Source: Oscillospiraceae bacterium
Lineage (GTDB): Bacteria > Bacillota_A > Clostridia > Oscillospirales > Oscillospiraceae
Assembly: GCA_024690695.1 (NCBI GenBank)
Contig: JAILOS010000024.1
Coordinates: forward strand, 1-13,777
Length of the DNA stretch: 13,777 nucleotides
Reading direction: 5' to 3'
Part shown: positions 6,617 through 13,575 of the stretch, piece after piece
Position numbering within the stretch: position 1 is the stretch's first letter
Layout of the letters: the number at the start of each line of letters is the position of its first letter
The notes under the pieces: generated by a model
What the model was told of the DNA's origin: nothing
What the model saw: the letters and a program-made list of their open reading frames with translations, nothing else
The model's database searches: none
Program-made: the position numbers and the translations under genes

Positions 6617-7747
6617 TTACGAATGTCCCTCGATCCAGTCGAGCTTCAGTTCCGAGCGCTCCATGCCCGCAAAGCGGCGGTCGGCGGCGCTGTTGAATTC
6701 CTCCTCGCTGATGGGCCGGCCCTGGGCGTCGGTATAGCTCCGCTGCTCGCCGTCCTCCGTCTGCTGCACGTCCATCACCGCGAAGTACTCCCACTTCGCG
6801 GCGCCGTCCTTCAGGCAGAGCGCCGCCAGCGCGGCGACCCCGTGCGCGTAGCCGTCGCGCGTGTCGTTTTCGGCGACGTAGTAATAGCGGTCCGCGGCGC
6901 GGTCGTAGTAGCAGGGCAGCGTTTCGAGGATGATCTCCGGCCAGTCGTCCATTCCTTCGGTCTCCTCGCTCTCGGGGTACAGATCCTTCACGCCGGACAG
7001 GTCGGGCAGCACCTCATAAAAGCGCGCCGCCGTGAACAGGCCGCTGCCCTGCGTGGAGGCCGACAGCACCTCCAGCAGCCCGTTGTGATCCAGGTCGGTG
7101 AAGGTGTAGAACCACACGGGCGAGTATTCGCCCATGTCAAAGCTCCAGAGGGCGCGGTTTTCCTCCAGCACGCGGCGCTGCTCCTCGAGCGAAGGCAGGG
7201 CCGGGCCGAGCAGCGCCTCGGCGATCGCGCCGAGGTCGAAGCCGTCGAGATCCTTCGCCGCGGTACTCACGCAGCAGGCCGCGCCGCCCGCCTCGTCGTA
7301 CCAGGCGCACAGATCGACGGTCTCTTCTTCGCCGGCGCAGCGGTACAGCCGGCAGGGAACGCTCTCCCGCAGCGTCGAATCCATCTGCTGCGTCCAGTCA
7401 TAGTACAGCCCGGAGATATCGGCGTTCCGATCGCCGGTCCGCTGCGCGCGCACCGTCAAGCGCAGGCCGTCCAGGTCGAAGACGAGCTGCACCAGCGGCG
7501 CGGCGCCGTCTGACGACTCCATCACGCTCCACGACGCGTTCTCCGCCCCCTGCGGCACGGTGAACGAAACGGGGCAGAGCGCCCTCGCCTCCTCCTCGCC
7601 GACGTCGCGCCAGGGATTGGCAATCTGTGTGTTTTCCTTCCCCTTCTCTCCCGTCTCCGGCTGTCCGTCGTTCGTGATCGGCCGGCCGCAGGCGGCGAGG
7701 CTCAGGAGCAGCAGCAGCGCGAGCAGCGCCGCCGTCATCTTTTTCAT
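6617..7747 (-). CDS. Putative lipoprotein with an EF-hand-like calcium loop
   Basis: I do not recognise the family of this 376-residue protein. It has a clear lipoprotein signal: MKKMTAALLALLLLLSLAAC, with the lipobox LAAC and the lipidated cysteine at residue 20. A polar linker follows, and the mature part is acidic. Residues 218-229 (DLDHNGLLEVLS) match the D-x-D-x-N-G-x-x-E spacing of an EF-hand or dockerin-like calcium loop. Several cysteines (for example in PCRLYRCAG and AACCV) could form disulphides outside the cell. ATG codons also occur at 7786 and 7768, but 7747 is preferred because AAGGA lies upstream and the signal peptide begins there; the ATG at 7768 lies close to the -10 and has no ribosome binding site. 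Surface-attached calcium-dependent binding is a guess only. It is probably transcribed from its own promoter at 7785-7812. Confidence 0.78.
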   Translation of the reverse strand: MKKMTAALLALLLLLSLAACGRPITNDGQPETGEKGKENTQIANPWRDVGEEEARALCPVSFTVPQGAENASWSVMESSDGAAPLVQLVFDLDGLRLTVRAQRTGDRNADISGLYYDWTQQMDSTLRESVPCRLYRCAGEEETVDLCAWYDEAGGAACCVSTAAKDLDGFDLGAIAEALLGPALPSLEEQRRVLEENRALWSFDMGEYSPVWFYTFTDLDHNGLLEVLSASTQGSGLFTAARFYEVLPDLSGVKDLYPESEETEGMDDWPEIILETLPCYYDRAADRYYYVAENDTRDGYAHGVAALAALCLKDGAAKWEYFAVMDVQQTEDGEQRSYTDAQGRPISEEEFNSAADRRFAGMERSELKLDWIEGHS

Positions 7748-7784
7748 ATCCGTTCGCTTCCTTTCCATGTGCTTTGCGGTGAAC

Positions 7785-7812
7785 ATTATAGCGCGTCCGG
7801 CTTAAATGAAAA
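7785..7812 (-). promoter_or_regulatory. Promoter of the EF-hand-like lipoprotein gene, embedded in an inverted repeat
   Basis: On the minus strand, TTTTCA (7807-7812) is followed by a 16-bp spacer and a perfect TATAAT (7785-7790). The right arm of an 11-bp inverted repeat fills most of the spacer, and the -35 lies in its loop. The start would be near 7778, about 30 nt before the ATG. Confidence 0.65.
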
Positions 7813-7824
7813 GGCCGGACGCGC
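7791..7824. repeat. 11-bp inverted repeat (hairpin) downstream of the ZIP gene
   Basis: GCGCGTCCGGC (7791-7801) is perfectly complementary to GCCGGACGCGC (7814-7824), with a 12-nt loop. A run of five T follows on the plus strand, where no gene reads into it. On the minus strand, which carries ZIP transcripts, the stem is followed by TATAATG and no T-run. It may be a terminator for ZIP of weak form, or an operator over the next promoter. Confidence 0.7.
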
Positions 7825-7875
7825 ATTTTTCAGATTTCTTTATAATTGCCGCTTCCCGGGCGCGGAGCGAAGCGC

Positions 7876-8730
7876 CTACAGATAGATGATGATCAGGCCC
7901 GTCAGGATGCCGAGGATCACCAGGGCCGCGGGCAGCTTCGACTTCCACATCAGGATGGATTCCGGCAGCAGCTCGCCGAATACCACGTACAGCATGGCGC
8001 CGGAAGCGAAGCTCAGCGAGATCACCAGCGCGGTCGGGCTGATCGCGCCGATCAGAAAGCCCATCAGCGCCCCCAGGATCGTCGGCGCGCCGGACAGGGC
8101 CGTCACCCCGACGGAGCGCGGCTTGCTCATGCCGCCCGAGATCAGCGGCACGGCCACCGCCATGCCCTCCGGGATATTGTGCAGGCCGATGACCAGCGCC
8201 ATGACCAGCCCGCCCCGGTTCGTGAGGATCTGATCCACGGTCCGGGCGAAGGACGCGCCGATCACCATGCCCTCGGGCACGTTGTGCAGCGCGATGGCCG
8301 CCGCCATCACGAGTCCCGCGAGGAACAGCCCGCTGCGGGGCTGACGGCCCTCCCGATGCTCCCGCAAATGGTTGGCGTGGGTCAGCTCCTCCAGCGAGTC
8401 CGCCGTCCGGGGATGGTTTTTGTCGATATGCGCCACCTCGTGGTTCGTCGCCCGGTCGATCCAGGCGTTGAGAAGGGCGATCAGCGCGAAGCCGACGGCC
8501 ACGCCGCAGACCACCAGCCACACGCCGGAGGGCGGCCCCTCGGTGTTCAGCGCCTCCGTCAGCAGGTCGAAGCAGACCACGGCGGTCATCACGCCGGCCG
8601 CAAAAGACAGCAGCAGGCTGACGGTCTTGTCGGAGTCCTTCCGGAACAGGCAGGCGACCGCGCCGCCCAGGCCCGTCCCGCCGACGCCGGCCAGCGCCGT
8701 GATGCCCACCAGAAGCCAAATCGAATTCAT
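7876..8730 (-). CDS. ZIP-family divalent metal transporter
   Basis: This 284-residue membrane protein of the ZIP family most likely imports zinc, iron or manganese. About eight hydrophobic segments span the sequence. The metal-binding signatures lie in two adjacent helices, HNVPEG (149-154) and HNIPEG (184-189), and a later helix carries FGELLPES (251-258). The loop between helices 3 and 4 (about residues 92-130) is hydrophilic and holds six histidines (H97, H101, H106, H118, H121, H125), the usual cytosolic metal-sensing or regulatory loop. The ATG is preceded by GAGGTGA at four to five bases. A promoter lies at 8821-8849, giving an 84-nt GC-rich leader. The substrate cannot be read from the sequence. 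No metal-responsive repressor gene is nearby. Confidence 0.92.
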   Translation of the reverse strand: MNSIWLLVGITALAGVGGTGLGGAVACLFRKDSDKTVSLLLSFAAGVMTAVVCFDLLTEALNTEGPPSGVWLVVCGVAVGFALIALLNAWIDRATNHEVAHIDKNHPRTADSLEELTHANHLREHREGRQPRSGLFLAGLVMAAAIALHNVPEGMVIGASFARTVDQILTNRGGLVMALVIGLHNIPEGMAVAVPLISGGMSKPRSVGVTALSGAPTILGALMGFLIGAISPTALVISLSFASGAMLYVVFGELLPESILMWKSKLPAALVILGILTGLIIIYL

Positions 8731-8820
8731 AGCTTCACCTCGTCCTATCTATATACGAAAGCGCGCCGGCGCATGTCCGGCCGGAGAGGCGGCGCCGCCG
8801 CGCGGCGTCCCGCCGCCATG

Positions 8821-8849
8821 ATGATAGCACATTTTTTCCGCTTTTTCCA
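8821..8849 (-). promoter_or_regulatory. Extended -10 promoter of the ZIP transporter gene
   Basis: On the minus strand, TGGAAA (8844-8849) is followed by a 17-bp spacer and TATCAT (8821-8826), with TGC directly before the -10. The predicted start near 8814 gives an 84-nt leader before the ZIP ATG. No known metal-responsive operator sequence is obvious over it. Confidence 0.65.
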
Positions 8850-9000
8850 TCCCCCGGCGCAAAAAAGCTCCGGTCAAACGCGCCGTCCCGAAGCGCGTTG
8901 CGCGATCTCCCGGGGCGCGGCGGGAAACGATCCGCGACTCATGACCGTGCAAACGGGCTGCCGCGAGGCTCTCGGGACGCGCGGGAAGCCCGAAAACGGC

Positions 9001-9036
9001 AAAGAAGCACCCGTCCGATCGGACGGGTGCTTCTTT
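9001..9036. terminator. 36-bp perfect palindrome, terminator of the glucosidase/symporter operon
   Basis: All 36 bases form a perfect palindrome: AAAGAAGCACCCGTCC, the central GATC, and the complement ending in TTCTTT. The RNA stem is 16 bp with a 4-nt loop and a T-rich 3' end on both strands. It lies about 80 bp after the symporter stop on the minus strand. No plus-strand gene reads into it. Confidence 0.88.
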
Positions 9037-9117
9037 CGCGGAACAGGTACCGCGCGAAACCGTTTCTGATCCCTGCGGATCACTCTGCCGCACGTATGGA
9101 ACGCTTTCTTCCGGAGC

Positions 9118-10530
9118 TCACTTCGCCGTGCGCGGATACGGATGAGAAAGCGCAGCTTCGCAGTTTTCAAGGCTGATCTCGCCGTTGTTGAACTTGGCCA
9201 TCAGCTCAACGTCGCTCGTCCGGAGGTCATACCTGCGCCAGGTGAGGACCGCCAGCACGGCGCCGATCGCGGGGAGCAGGGTAAACACCGCCCAGAGCGC
9301 CTTGAGCGCCGTGTCGCTCTGCGCAACGTTGAGCGCTGCAAGCTCCGCGAAGCTCTCGGCCGCCACGCTCTGCCAGCCGAAGAGTCCGAGGAAGGCAATC
9401 GCAATGACGGAGGCCAGCGCGCTCACCAGCTTCATCGTAAAGGTCTGGATGGCAAACGTGATTCCCCTGGCCTCGATACCCGTGGTGTACTGCCCGTACT
9501 CTGCGCAGTCTGGCGTGAACATGAATTCAAGCACCGTGAGCGCGCCGAAGACGAAGCCTCGCAAGGTCAGCAGCACGAGCTGCGGGACGAGCCGCGGCCC
9601 GACGAGCCAGATCACGACGGAAAGGGCGGCGTACACGACGGCGCTGAGATAAAACACGCGGAATTTATCCCACTTCTTCAGGACCTTCGGCATGAAGAAG
9701 GCGACGATGACCGAGGGCACGAAGGCCAGCGCCGCGATCACCGTGGAGATCGTCGAATTTTGGAAGAGATAGAAGCAGGCGAACTGCAGAACGGTAGTCG
9801 CGGTGTTGAGCCCCTGGAAGAGCAGCTGGCCGCCGTAATAGATGAACAGATACTTGTTGTGGAACAGATACGTGAACATGGCCTTCAGCGTGTATTCCTC
9901 CGAGCGCTCTTCGCCCTGCACGTACTCCCGTGCGCGGAAGCAGAGCCAGAACATGCTCGCCAGCGCGATCACGCAGACGATGAGCGCGGCGTTGGAAAAG
10001 GACATGCCGACCGCCTCGCTGGGCAGAACGTAGCCGATCATCATCGAGATCAGCACGCCGATGTTGGCCCAGATGCGCCCTGTCGTCATCAGCGAGGTGC
10101 GCTCGTCCTGGATGTCCGTCATCGTCGTGACCAGGCCGAAGACCGGTACGTCACAGATCGTATAGGCCGTATCCCACAGAACGTAGGCGACGGCAAAGAA
10201 GACGAGCTTCTGGTTCAGCCCCAGGCTCTGGGGGATGTGGAACAGCAGGGCCGTCGTCAGGATGATCAGCGGCAGCGAGATCTTCAGCCAGGGCATGAAG
10301 CGCCCTTTCTTGAAATGGAACCTGTCGATCAAGCCTCCGAACAGGCAGTCGTTGACGGCGTCCCAGATCTTGACCAGCAGCAGGACGCCCGCCGTAGCGA
10401 CCGCGTCCAGGCCGCAGAGCAGCAGATAGGTCGCGAGAAACATGTACGTGAAGGTGTAGACCGCGTTCTGGCCCATGAAATAGAGGCCGTAGAAGGTCCG
10501 CTCTTTTTTGGAAGTGTACCAGCTGTCCAT
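9118..10530 (-). CDS. GPH-family (MelB/XynP-like) sugar:cation symporter
   Basis: This 470-residue, twelve-helix transporter belongs to the glycoside-pentoside-hexuronide:cation symporter family of the MFS. The diagnostic segment KIWDAVNDCLFGGLIDR (54-70), with GRFMPWL after it, matches the WDAxNDP-type cation and sugar motif. The second half carries MFTPDCAEYGQYTTG (337-351), the counterpart of the D-x-x-x-Y motif in MelB relatives. It should import a di- or oligosaccharide or glycoside with Na+ or H+. The gene starts 45 bp after the glucosidase gene on the same strand, so the imported sugar is most simply the glucosidase's substrate. The ribosome binding site is poor (GGAAAAGAG upstream of the ATG), consistent with lower expression than the enzyme. 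The hydrophilic C-terminal tail is short and no regulatory domain is attached. Confidence 0.9.
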   Translation of the reverse strand: MDSWYTSKKERTFYGLYFMGQNAVYTFTYMFLATYLLLCGLDAVATAGVLLLVKIWDAVNDCLFGGLIDRFHFKKGRFMPWLKISLPLIILTTALLFHIPQSLGLNQKLVFFAVAYVLWDTAYTICDVPVFGLVTTMTDIQDERTSLMTTGRIWANIGVLISMMIGYVLPSEAVGMSFSNAALIVCVIALASMFWLCFRAREYVQGEERSEEYTLKAMFTYLFHNKYLFIYYGGQLLFQGLNTATTVLQFACFYLFQNSTISTVIAALAFVPSVIVAFFMPKVLKKWDKFRVFYLSAVVYAALSVVIWLVGPRLVPQLVLLTLRGFVFGALTVLEFMFTPDCAEYGQYTTGIEARGITFAIQTFTMKLVSALASVIAIAFLGLFGWQSVAAESFAELAALNVAQSDTALKALWAVFTLLPAIGAVLAVLTWRRYDLRTSDVELMAKFNNGEISLENCEAALSHPYPRTAK

Positions 10531-10575
10531 CGTATCACTCTTTTCCGTGTTTTTGTGGGAGGAGGGGTCCCTCGA

Positions 10576-12225
10576 TTATTCCCAGAGATATGCCCGGCAC
10601 TCATAGGGCCGCAGCGTATCCTCGGGCGCGTCGGGATAGTTCTGCAGAACGAGCTTCGCTTTGCTCAGGTCAAAGCCCGCCGGGGCCCGGAAGCGCTGCT
10701 TTGCCTCGCTGAACGCGCAGACCACCAGCAGCCGCTGCCCGTCTCCTTCGCGGGCGTACACGTACCGCGTGCCGGAAGCCGCGTCGAACTCCCGGTATGA
10801 GCCGTGCCGCACGACCGGCAGCGACTGACGCAGGGCGATAGCCCGGCGGTAGAAGCTGAGCAGCGAGTCGGGCTCGGCCTCCGCGCGGGCAACGTTGACT
10901 TCCTGATAGTTGTCGTTGACGTAGAACCAGGGCTTGCCCGTCGTGAAGCCCGCGTTGGGCCCGTCCGACCACTGCACGGGGGTGCGGGCGGAATCGCGCG
11001 AGGCCGCCCACAGGCGCTTCAGCCGCTTCTCCGGGGATTTCTTCGTCGCCTTGTTGAAGTACTGCCAGCGTGTCTGCACGTCCTCGTACATCTCCGGGTC
11101 CTCGGGATACCAGTTGGTCATGCCGATCTCCTGTCCCTGATAGACGAACGGCGTGCCCTTCTGGAACAGATAGGCCGCGGCCAGCATCTTGCCGCTCAGC
11201 GCGCGGTATTTTTCGCTGCCGTAGCGGGAGATGACGCGGGGATGGTCGTGGTTCTCGATATAAAGCATGTTCCAGGCTTTGCCTTCCAGGCCGTTCTGCC
11301 ATTTCGTCCAGGCCCGCTTGAGCCTGCGCAGGGAGAAGGGCGTGTGGATGTAGTCGCTGGCGAGGCAGTCGGCCGACATGGACTCGAACTGAATGATCAT
11401 GTCGAGCACGTTGTCGGGCTCCCCGATGTATCGAAGCGCTTTTTTCACGCTGACCATGGGGCCTTCGGCCAGGGTCATGCAGTCGTAATGGGCGAGCGCG
11501 CCCTCGTAGAACTCGGTGAGATACTCGTACAGGTGCGGGCCGTTATTGTACAGGAGGAGGCCGCGGGACGCGGGCATGAGCCTGTCGTCGGGCAGGCCTT
11601 CGGCCTTGGAAATAAAGGTGATCACGTCCTCCCGGAAGCCGTCGACGCCTTTGTCGAGCCAGAAGCGGAGGATCTTTTTCACTTCCTCCCGCACGAGGGG
11701 ATTGTCCATGTTCAGGTCGGGCTGCTCGACGGCGAAGAGATGCAGGTAGTACTCGCCGCGCACCTCGTCGTACTGCCAGGCCTTGCCCTCGAACAGGCTG
11801 TCCCAGTTGTTGGGCAGCCTGCCGTCGGGGCGCGCGGGCCGCCAGATGTAATAATCCGTATAGGGTTCGATGCGCCGGCGGCTCTTCTGGAACCACTCGT
11901 GCTGACTGCTGGTGTGGTTCACCACCAGATCCATGATCACCTTGATGTCCCGGGCGTGCGCGCCTTCCAGCACCTTTTCAAAGGCCTCCATGCCGCCGTA
12001 TTCCGGCGCGATGTCCATATAATCCGAGATGTCGTAGCCGCAGTCCACCCCCGGAGAAGGATACAGCGGCGAAAACCAGATGCCGCCGACGCCGAGGGAC
12101 TTGATGTAATCCAGCTTTTCATAGACGCCCCAGAGGTCGCCGATTCCATCGCCGTTTCCGTCCTTGAAGCTGCGCGGCCAGATCTGATAGAAGACCCGGT
12201 CCTTGTACCATTGCGTATGTTCCAC
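10576..12225 (-). CDS. GH13 alpha-glucosidase, oligo-1,6-glucosidase-like
   Basis: This 549-residue intracellular glycoside hydrolase (no signal peptide) has a GH13 (beta/alpha)8 barrel. The calcium loop DGNGDGIGD is at 22-30 and region I, DLVVNH, at 99-104. Region II is GFREDVI, with nucleophile D200 followed by V201; the acid/base is E254 (LAEGP), and region IV, ENHD, gives D327. QPDLN (168-172) is the fingerprint of the oligo-1,6-glucosidase subfamily, and valine after the nucleophile is associated with alpha-1,6 linkages, so isomalto-oligosaccharides or panose are the best guess. Start choice: the GTG at 12225 has GGAG six bases upstream, while an ATG at 12237 in the same frame has no ribosome binding site; either is possible. 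It is cotranscribed with the downstream GPH symporter. Confidence 0.9.
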   Translation of the reverse strand: MEHTQWYKDRVFYQIWPRSFKDGNGDGIGDLWGVYEKLDYIKSLGVGGIWFSPLYPSPGVDCGYDISDYMDIAPEYGGMEAFEKVLEGAHARDIKVIMDLVVNHTSSQHEWFQKSRRRIEPYTDYYIWRPARPDGRLPNNWDSLFEGKAWQYDEVRGEYYLHLFAVEQPDLNMDNPLVREEVKKILRFWLDKGVDGFREDVITFISKAEGLPDDRLMPASRGLLLYNNGPHLYEYLTEFYEGALAHYDCMTLAEGPMVSVKKALRYIGEPDNVLDMIIQFESMSADCLASDYIHTPFSLRRLKRAWTKWQNGLEGKAWNMLYIENHDHPRVISRYGSEKYRALSGKMLAAAYLFQKGTPFVYQGQEIGMTNWYPEDPEMYEDVQTRWQYFNKATKKSPEKRLKRLWAASRDSARTPVQWSDGPNAGFTTGKPWFYVNDNYQEVNVARAEAEPDSLLSFYRRAIALRQSLPVVRHGSYREFDAASGTRYVYAREGDGQRLLVVCAFSEAKQRFRAPAGFDLSKAKLVLQNYPDAPEDTLRPYECRAYLWE

Positions 12226-12266
12226 GGTAATCTCCATGCCGGCGCGGCACCGGCGCAAGCGGGGAT

Positions 12267-12297
12267 GAAAACGGAAACCGCCAGAATATCCGTTTTC
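12267..12297 (-). promoter_or_regulatory. Leader hairpin before the glucosidase start
   Basis: GAAAACGGA (12267-12275) pairs perfectly with TCCGTTTTC (12289-12297), with a 13-nt loop. On the minus-strand RNA the 3' arm ends in TTTTC, about 40 nt before the GTG start, so it could act as a weak attenuator or shape translation. No antiterminator partner was identified. Confidence 0.45.
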
Positions 12298-12505
12298 CTG
12301 TATGCGGCGCTTGAGAGAGGCGCCCCGCAAAGCACGGGAAGGCGAGCTGCGGGCCGCTCGCGCGTCCGTTTCACGCCGTGCTTCTCAAGCCTGTTTCCAG
12401 GCAATCGCAGGCGTCGGCAGCAGCTCCTGCGTTCAGGTCTGCTGTCAGGATGGAATATACCACAAATCTTGCCGTTTCGGAAGATGCTTTCCGGCCGTCT
12501 TTCCT

Positions 12506-12561
12506 GAAGCAATGCCAAAAAACACAGCCCGCCCCGAAGCAATGCCAAAAAACACAGCCCG
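12506..12561. repeat. Two 26-bp perfect direct repeats, period 30
   Basis: The 26 bases at 12506-12531 recur without a mismatch at 12536-12561, separated by CCCC. Each copy begins GAAGCAATGCC, followed by six A and ACACAGCCCG. The pair lies about 280 bp upstream of the glucosidase start and 77 bp after the LysR stop. The copies are not part of any ORF I can support. They could be paired protein-binding sites or a recent small duplication. Confidence 0.9.
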
Positions 12562-12637
12562 TGCGTCCTCTTTTTTCGCGGAATACATCCAATTGGGCGT
12601 TGTGGTGGTATTACAGCTTTGCTAAACCAATAAATAA

Positions 12638-13510
12638 TTATTCGGGAGAATATATATTGCTACGAAGCGTTTCTGCAAAAAGCCTTACCGCAGGTGAAAG
12701 GACCTGATAGCGTTTCCATATCAGCGTACCTGTGACTGCAACAGCCGGGGAAAGCGGACGAAAACAGAGAGAGCTGTCTCCATCCACGTTAATGAGTTTA
12801 TCAAAACCCAAAGCATAACCCAACCCATCCTCCACCAGCAGAGAAGCGTTATAGATTAGGTTGTAGGTTGCCGCAATGTGCGGCTGCCTTCCCATAAGAC
12901 CATGGATCATCTCTCCGGATGCACGGGAAATAATCAACGGCTTGTCTTCCAGATCTGCCAGCGTGATAACATTCCGTTCCGCCAGTTCGCTGTCCCGGCG
13001 CATCAGCACGCCAAAACGGTCCTCCTGGGGCAGCGTCAGGCTGTGATACTGTGAACGATCCACCTCGCTGAAGATCAGTGCAAAATCAAGAAGCCCGTTG
13101 TTGAGCTGCTCCATCAGATCCCGAGTATCCCCGCTGACGACATGAAAACGCACTTCCGGGTGCTCTTGTGCGATCTGGGCGGCAACGCTGGAAAGAAAGT
13201 GAAAGGCATGGGATTCCCCGGCACCGATGTTGACCTCTCCGGTGATTCGGTCCTTTGCCTGCGTAAGCTCTGCCTCGGTCAACTGCATAAGGCGCAGCAT
13301 CTCCTCGGCTCGGCGTCGCAGGATCATACCTTCTTCTGTCAGCGTGATTCTGCGGTTACCGCGCTCAAAAAGAGACACGCCGAGATCTTCCTCCAGTTCC
13401 TTCATCTGCCTTGACAGCGAAGGCTGTGCAACGTGCAGAGATTCCGCTGCGCCGGAAATCGTTCCTTCCCGTACAACAGCCAGATAATACTGCATGGTCC
13501 GTATATCCAT
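12638..13510 (-). CDS. LysR-type transcriptional regulator
   Basis: This 290-residue LysR-family regulator has a winged HTH at residues 1-60 (MQYYLAVVREGTISGAAESL, HVAQPSLSRQMKELEEDLGV, SLFERGNRRITLTEEG). A linker helix follows, then an effector-binding domain from about residue 90 (ITGEVNIGAGESHAFHF) to the end. The length is standard for the family. The ATG at 13510 is preferred over upstream possibilities because AAAGGGGGTG lies five bases before it. It is transcribed divergently from the alpha/beta hydrolase gene, and the shared intergenic DNA carries a T-N11-A box and promoters in both directions, so it most likely controls that gene and itself. The effector is unknown. Its codons and flanks are AT-richer than the genes to the left. 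Confidence 0.93.
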   Translation of the reverse strand: MDIRTMQYYLAVVREGTISGAAESLHVAQPSLSRQMKELEEDLGVSLFERGNRRITLTEEGMILRRRAEEMLRLMQLTEAELTQAKDRITGEVNIGAGESHAFHFLSSVAAQIAQEHPEVRFHVVSGDTRDLMEQLNNGLLDFALIFSEVDRSQYHSLTLPQEDRFGVLMRRDSELAERNVITLADLEDKPLIISRASGEMIHGLMGRQPHIAATYNLIYNASLLVEDGLGYALGFDKLINVDGDSSLCFRPLSPAVAVTGTLIWKRYQVLSPAVRLFAETLRSNIYSPE

Positions 13511-13532
13511 AGAAACACCCCCTTTGCAGCTG

Positions 13533-13557
13533 TTCCTATCCAATTTTAGCATAGGAA
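13533..13557. promoter_or_regulatory. LysR-type T-N11-A operator
   Basis: TTCCTAT (13533-13539), eleven bases, then ATAGGAA (13551-13557): perfect 7-bp arms with the LysR-box T-N11-A core. It covers the -10 of the LysR gene's own promoter, and its centre is about 66 bp before the predicted start of the hydrolase transcript. Confidence 0.8.
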
Positions 13558-13571
13558 GGCATAGAAAACAA
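13543..13571 (-). promoter_or_regulatory. Promoter of the LysR gene
   Basis: On the minus strand, TTGTTT (13566-13571) is followed by a 17-bp spacer and TAAAAT (13543-13548), with TGC just upstream of the -10. The -10 lies inside the T-N11-A operator, which suggests autorepression. Confidence 0.65.
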
Positions 13572-13575
13572 GTAT

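Larger units (their letters stand above)
8731..9117. other. 387-bp intergenic region between the symporter and ZIP genes
   Basis: This region has no convincing gene. It contains the symporter operon's terminator palindrome (9001-9036) and the ZIP promoter (8821-8849) with its 84-nt leader, which holds GC-rich self-complementary stretches including the palindrome GCGCCGGCGC (8763-8772). I see nothing further in 8850-9000. The short open frames here have no ribosome binding site and no recognisable product. Confidence 0.7.
12226..12637. other. About 400-bp intergenic region upstream of the glucosidase operon
   Basis: No gene is supported here. It contains a leader hairpin (12267-12297), a 26-bp direct repeat (12506-12561) and a possible minus-strand promoter, TTCCGA-N17-TATATT (-10 at 12454-12459). 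That promoter would give a leader of about 220 nt, but the -35 is poor. LysR transcripts end somewhere in this interval; I see no strong terminator after the LysR stop, only AT-rich sequence. Base composition falls toward the LysR side. Confidence 0.6.

Noticed and set aside
8850..9000. Possible small genes in the ZIP/symporter intergenic region
   Set aside because: Short open frames on both strands are Arg-rich, lack ribosome binding sites and overlap the terminator or promoter.
9142..10800. 552-codon open frame on the plus strand across the symporter gene
   Set aside because: The translation is rich in Arg, Glu, Gln and His without domain character. It is opposite a clear twelve-helix GPH transporter; GC-rich codons make antisense frames open.
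10804..12507. 567-codon open frame on the plus strand across the glucosidase gene
   Set aside because: It is antisense to a GH13 enzyme with all catalytic motifs in place, and it runs through the non-coding leader and one copy of the 26-bp repeat. No domain or ribosome binding site.
12506..12561. Two repeats as a short CRISPR array
   Set aside because: Only two copies with a 4-bp gap; a CRISPR has longer unique spacers and nearby cas genes, and neither is present.
12506..12561. TTGGCA in each repeat as a -35 element on the minus strand
   Set aside because: No acceptable -10 is found 16-18 bp downstream of either copy.
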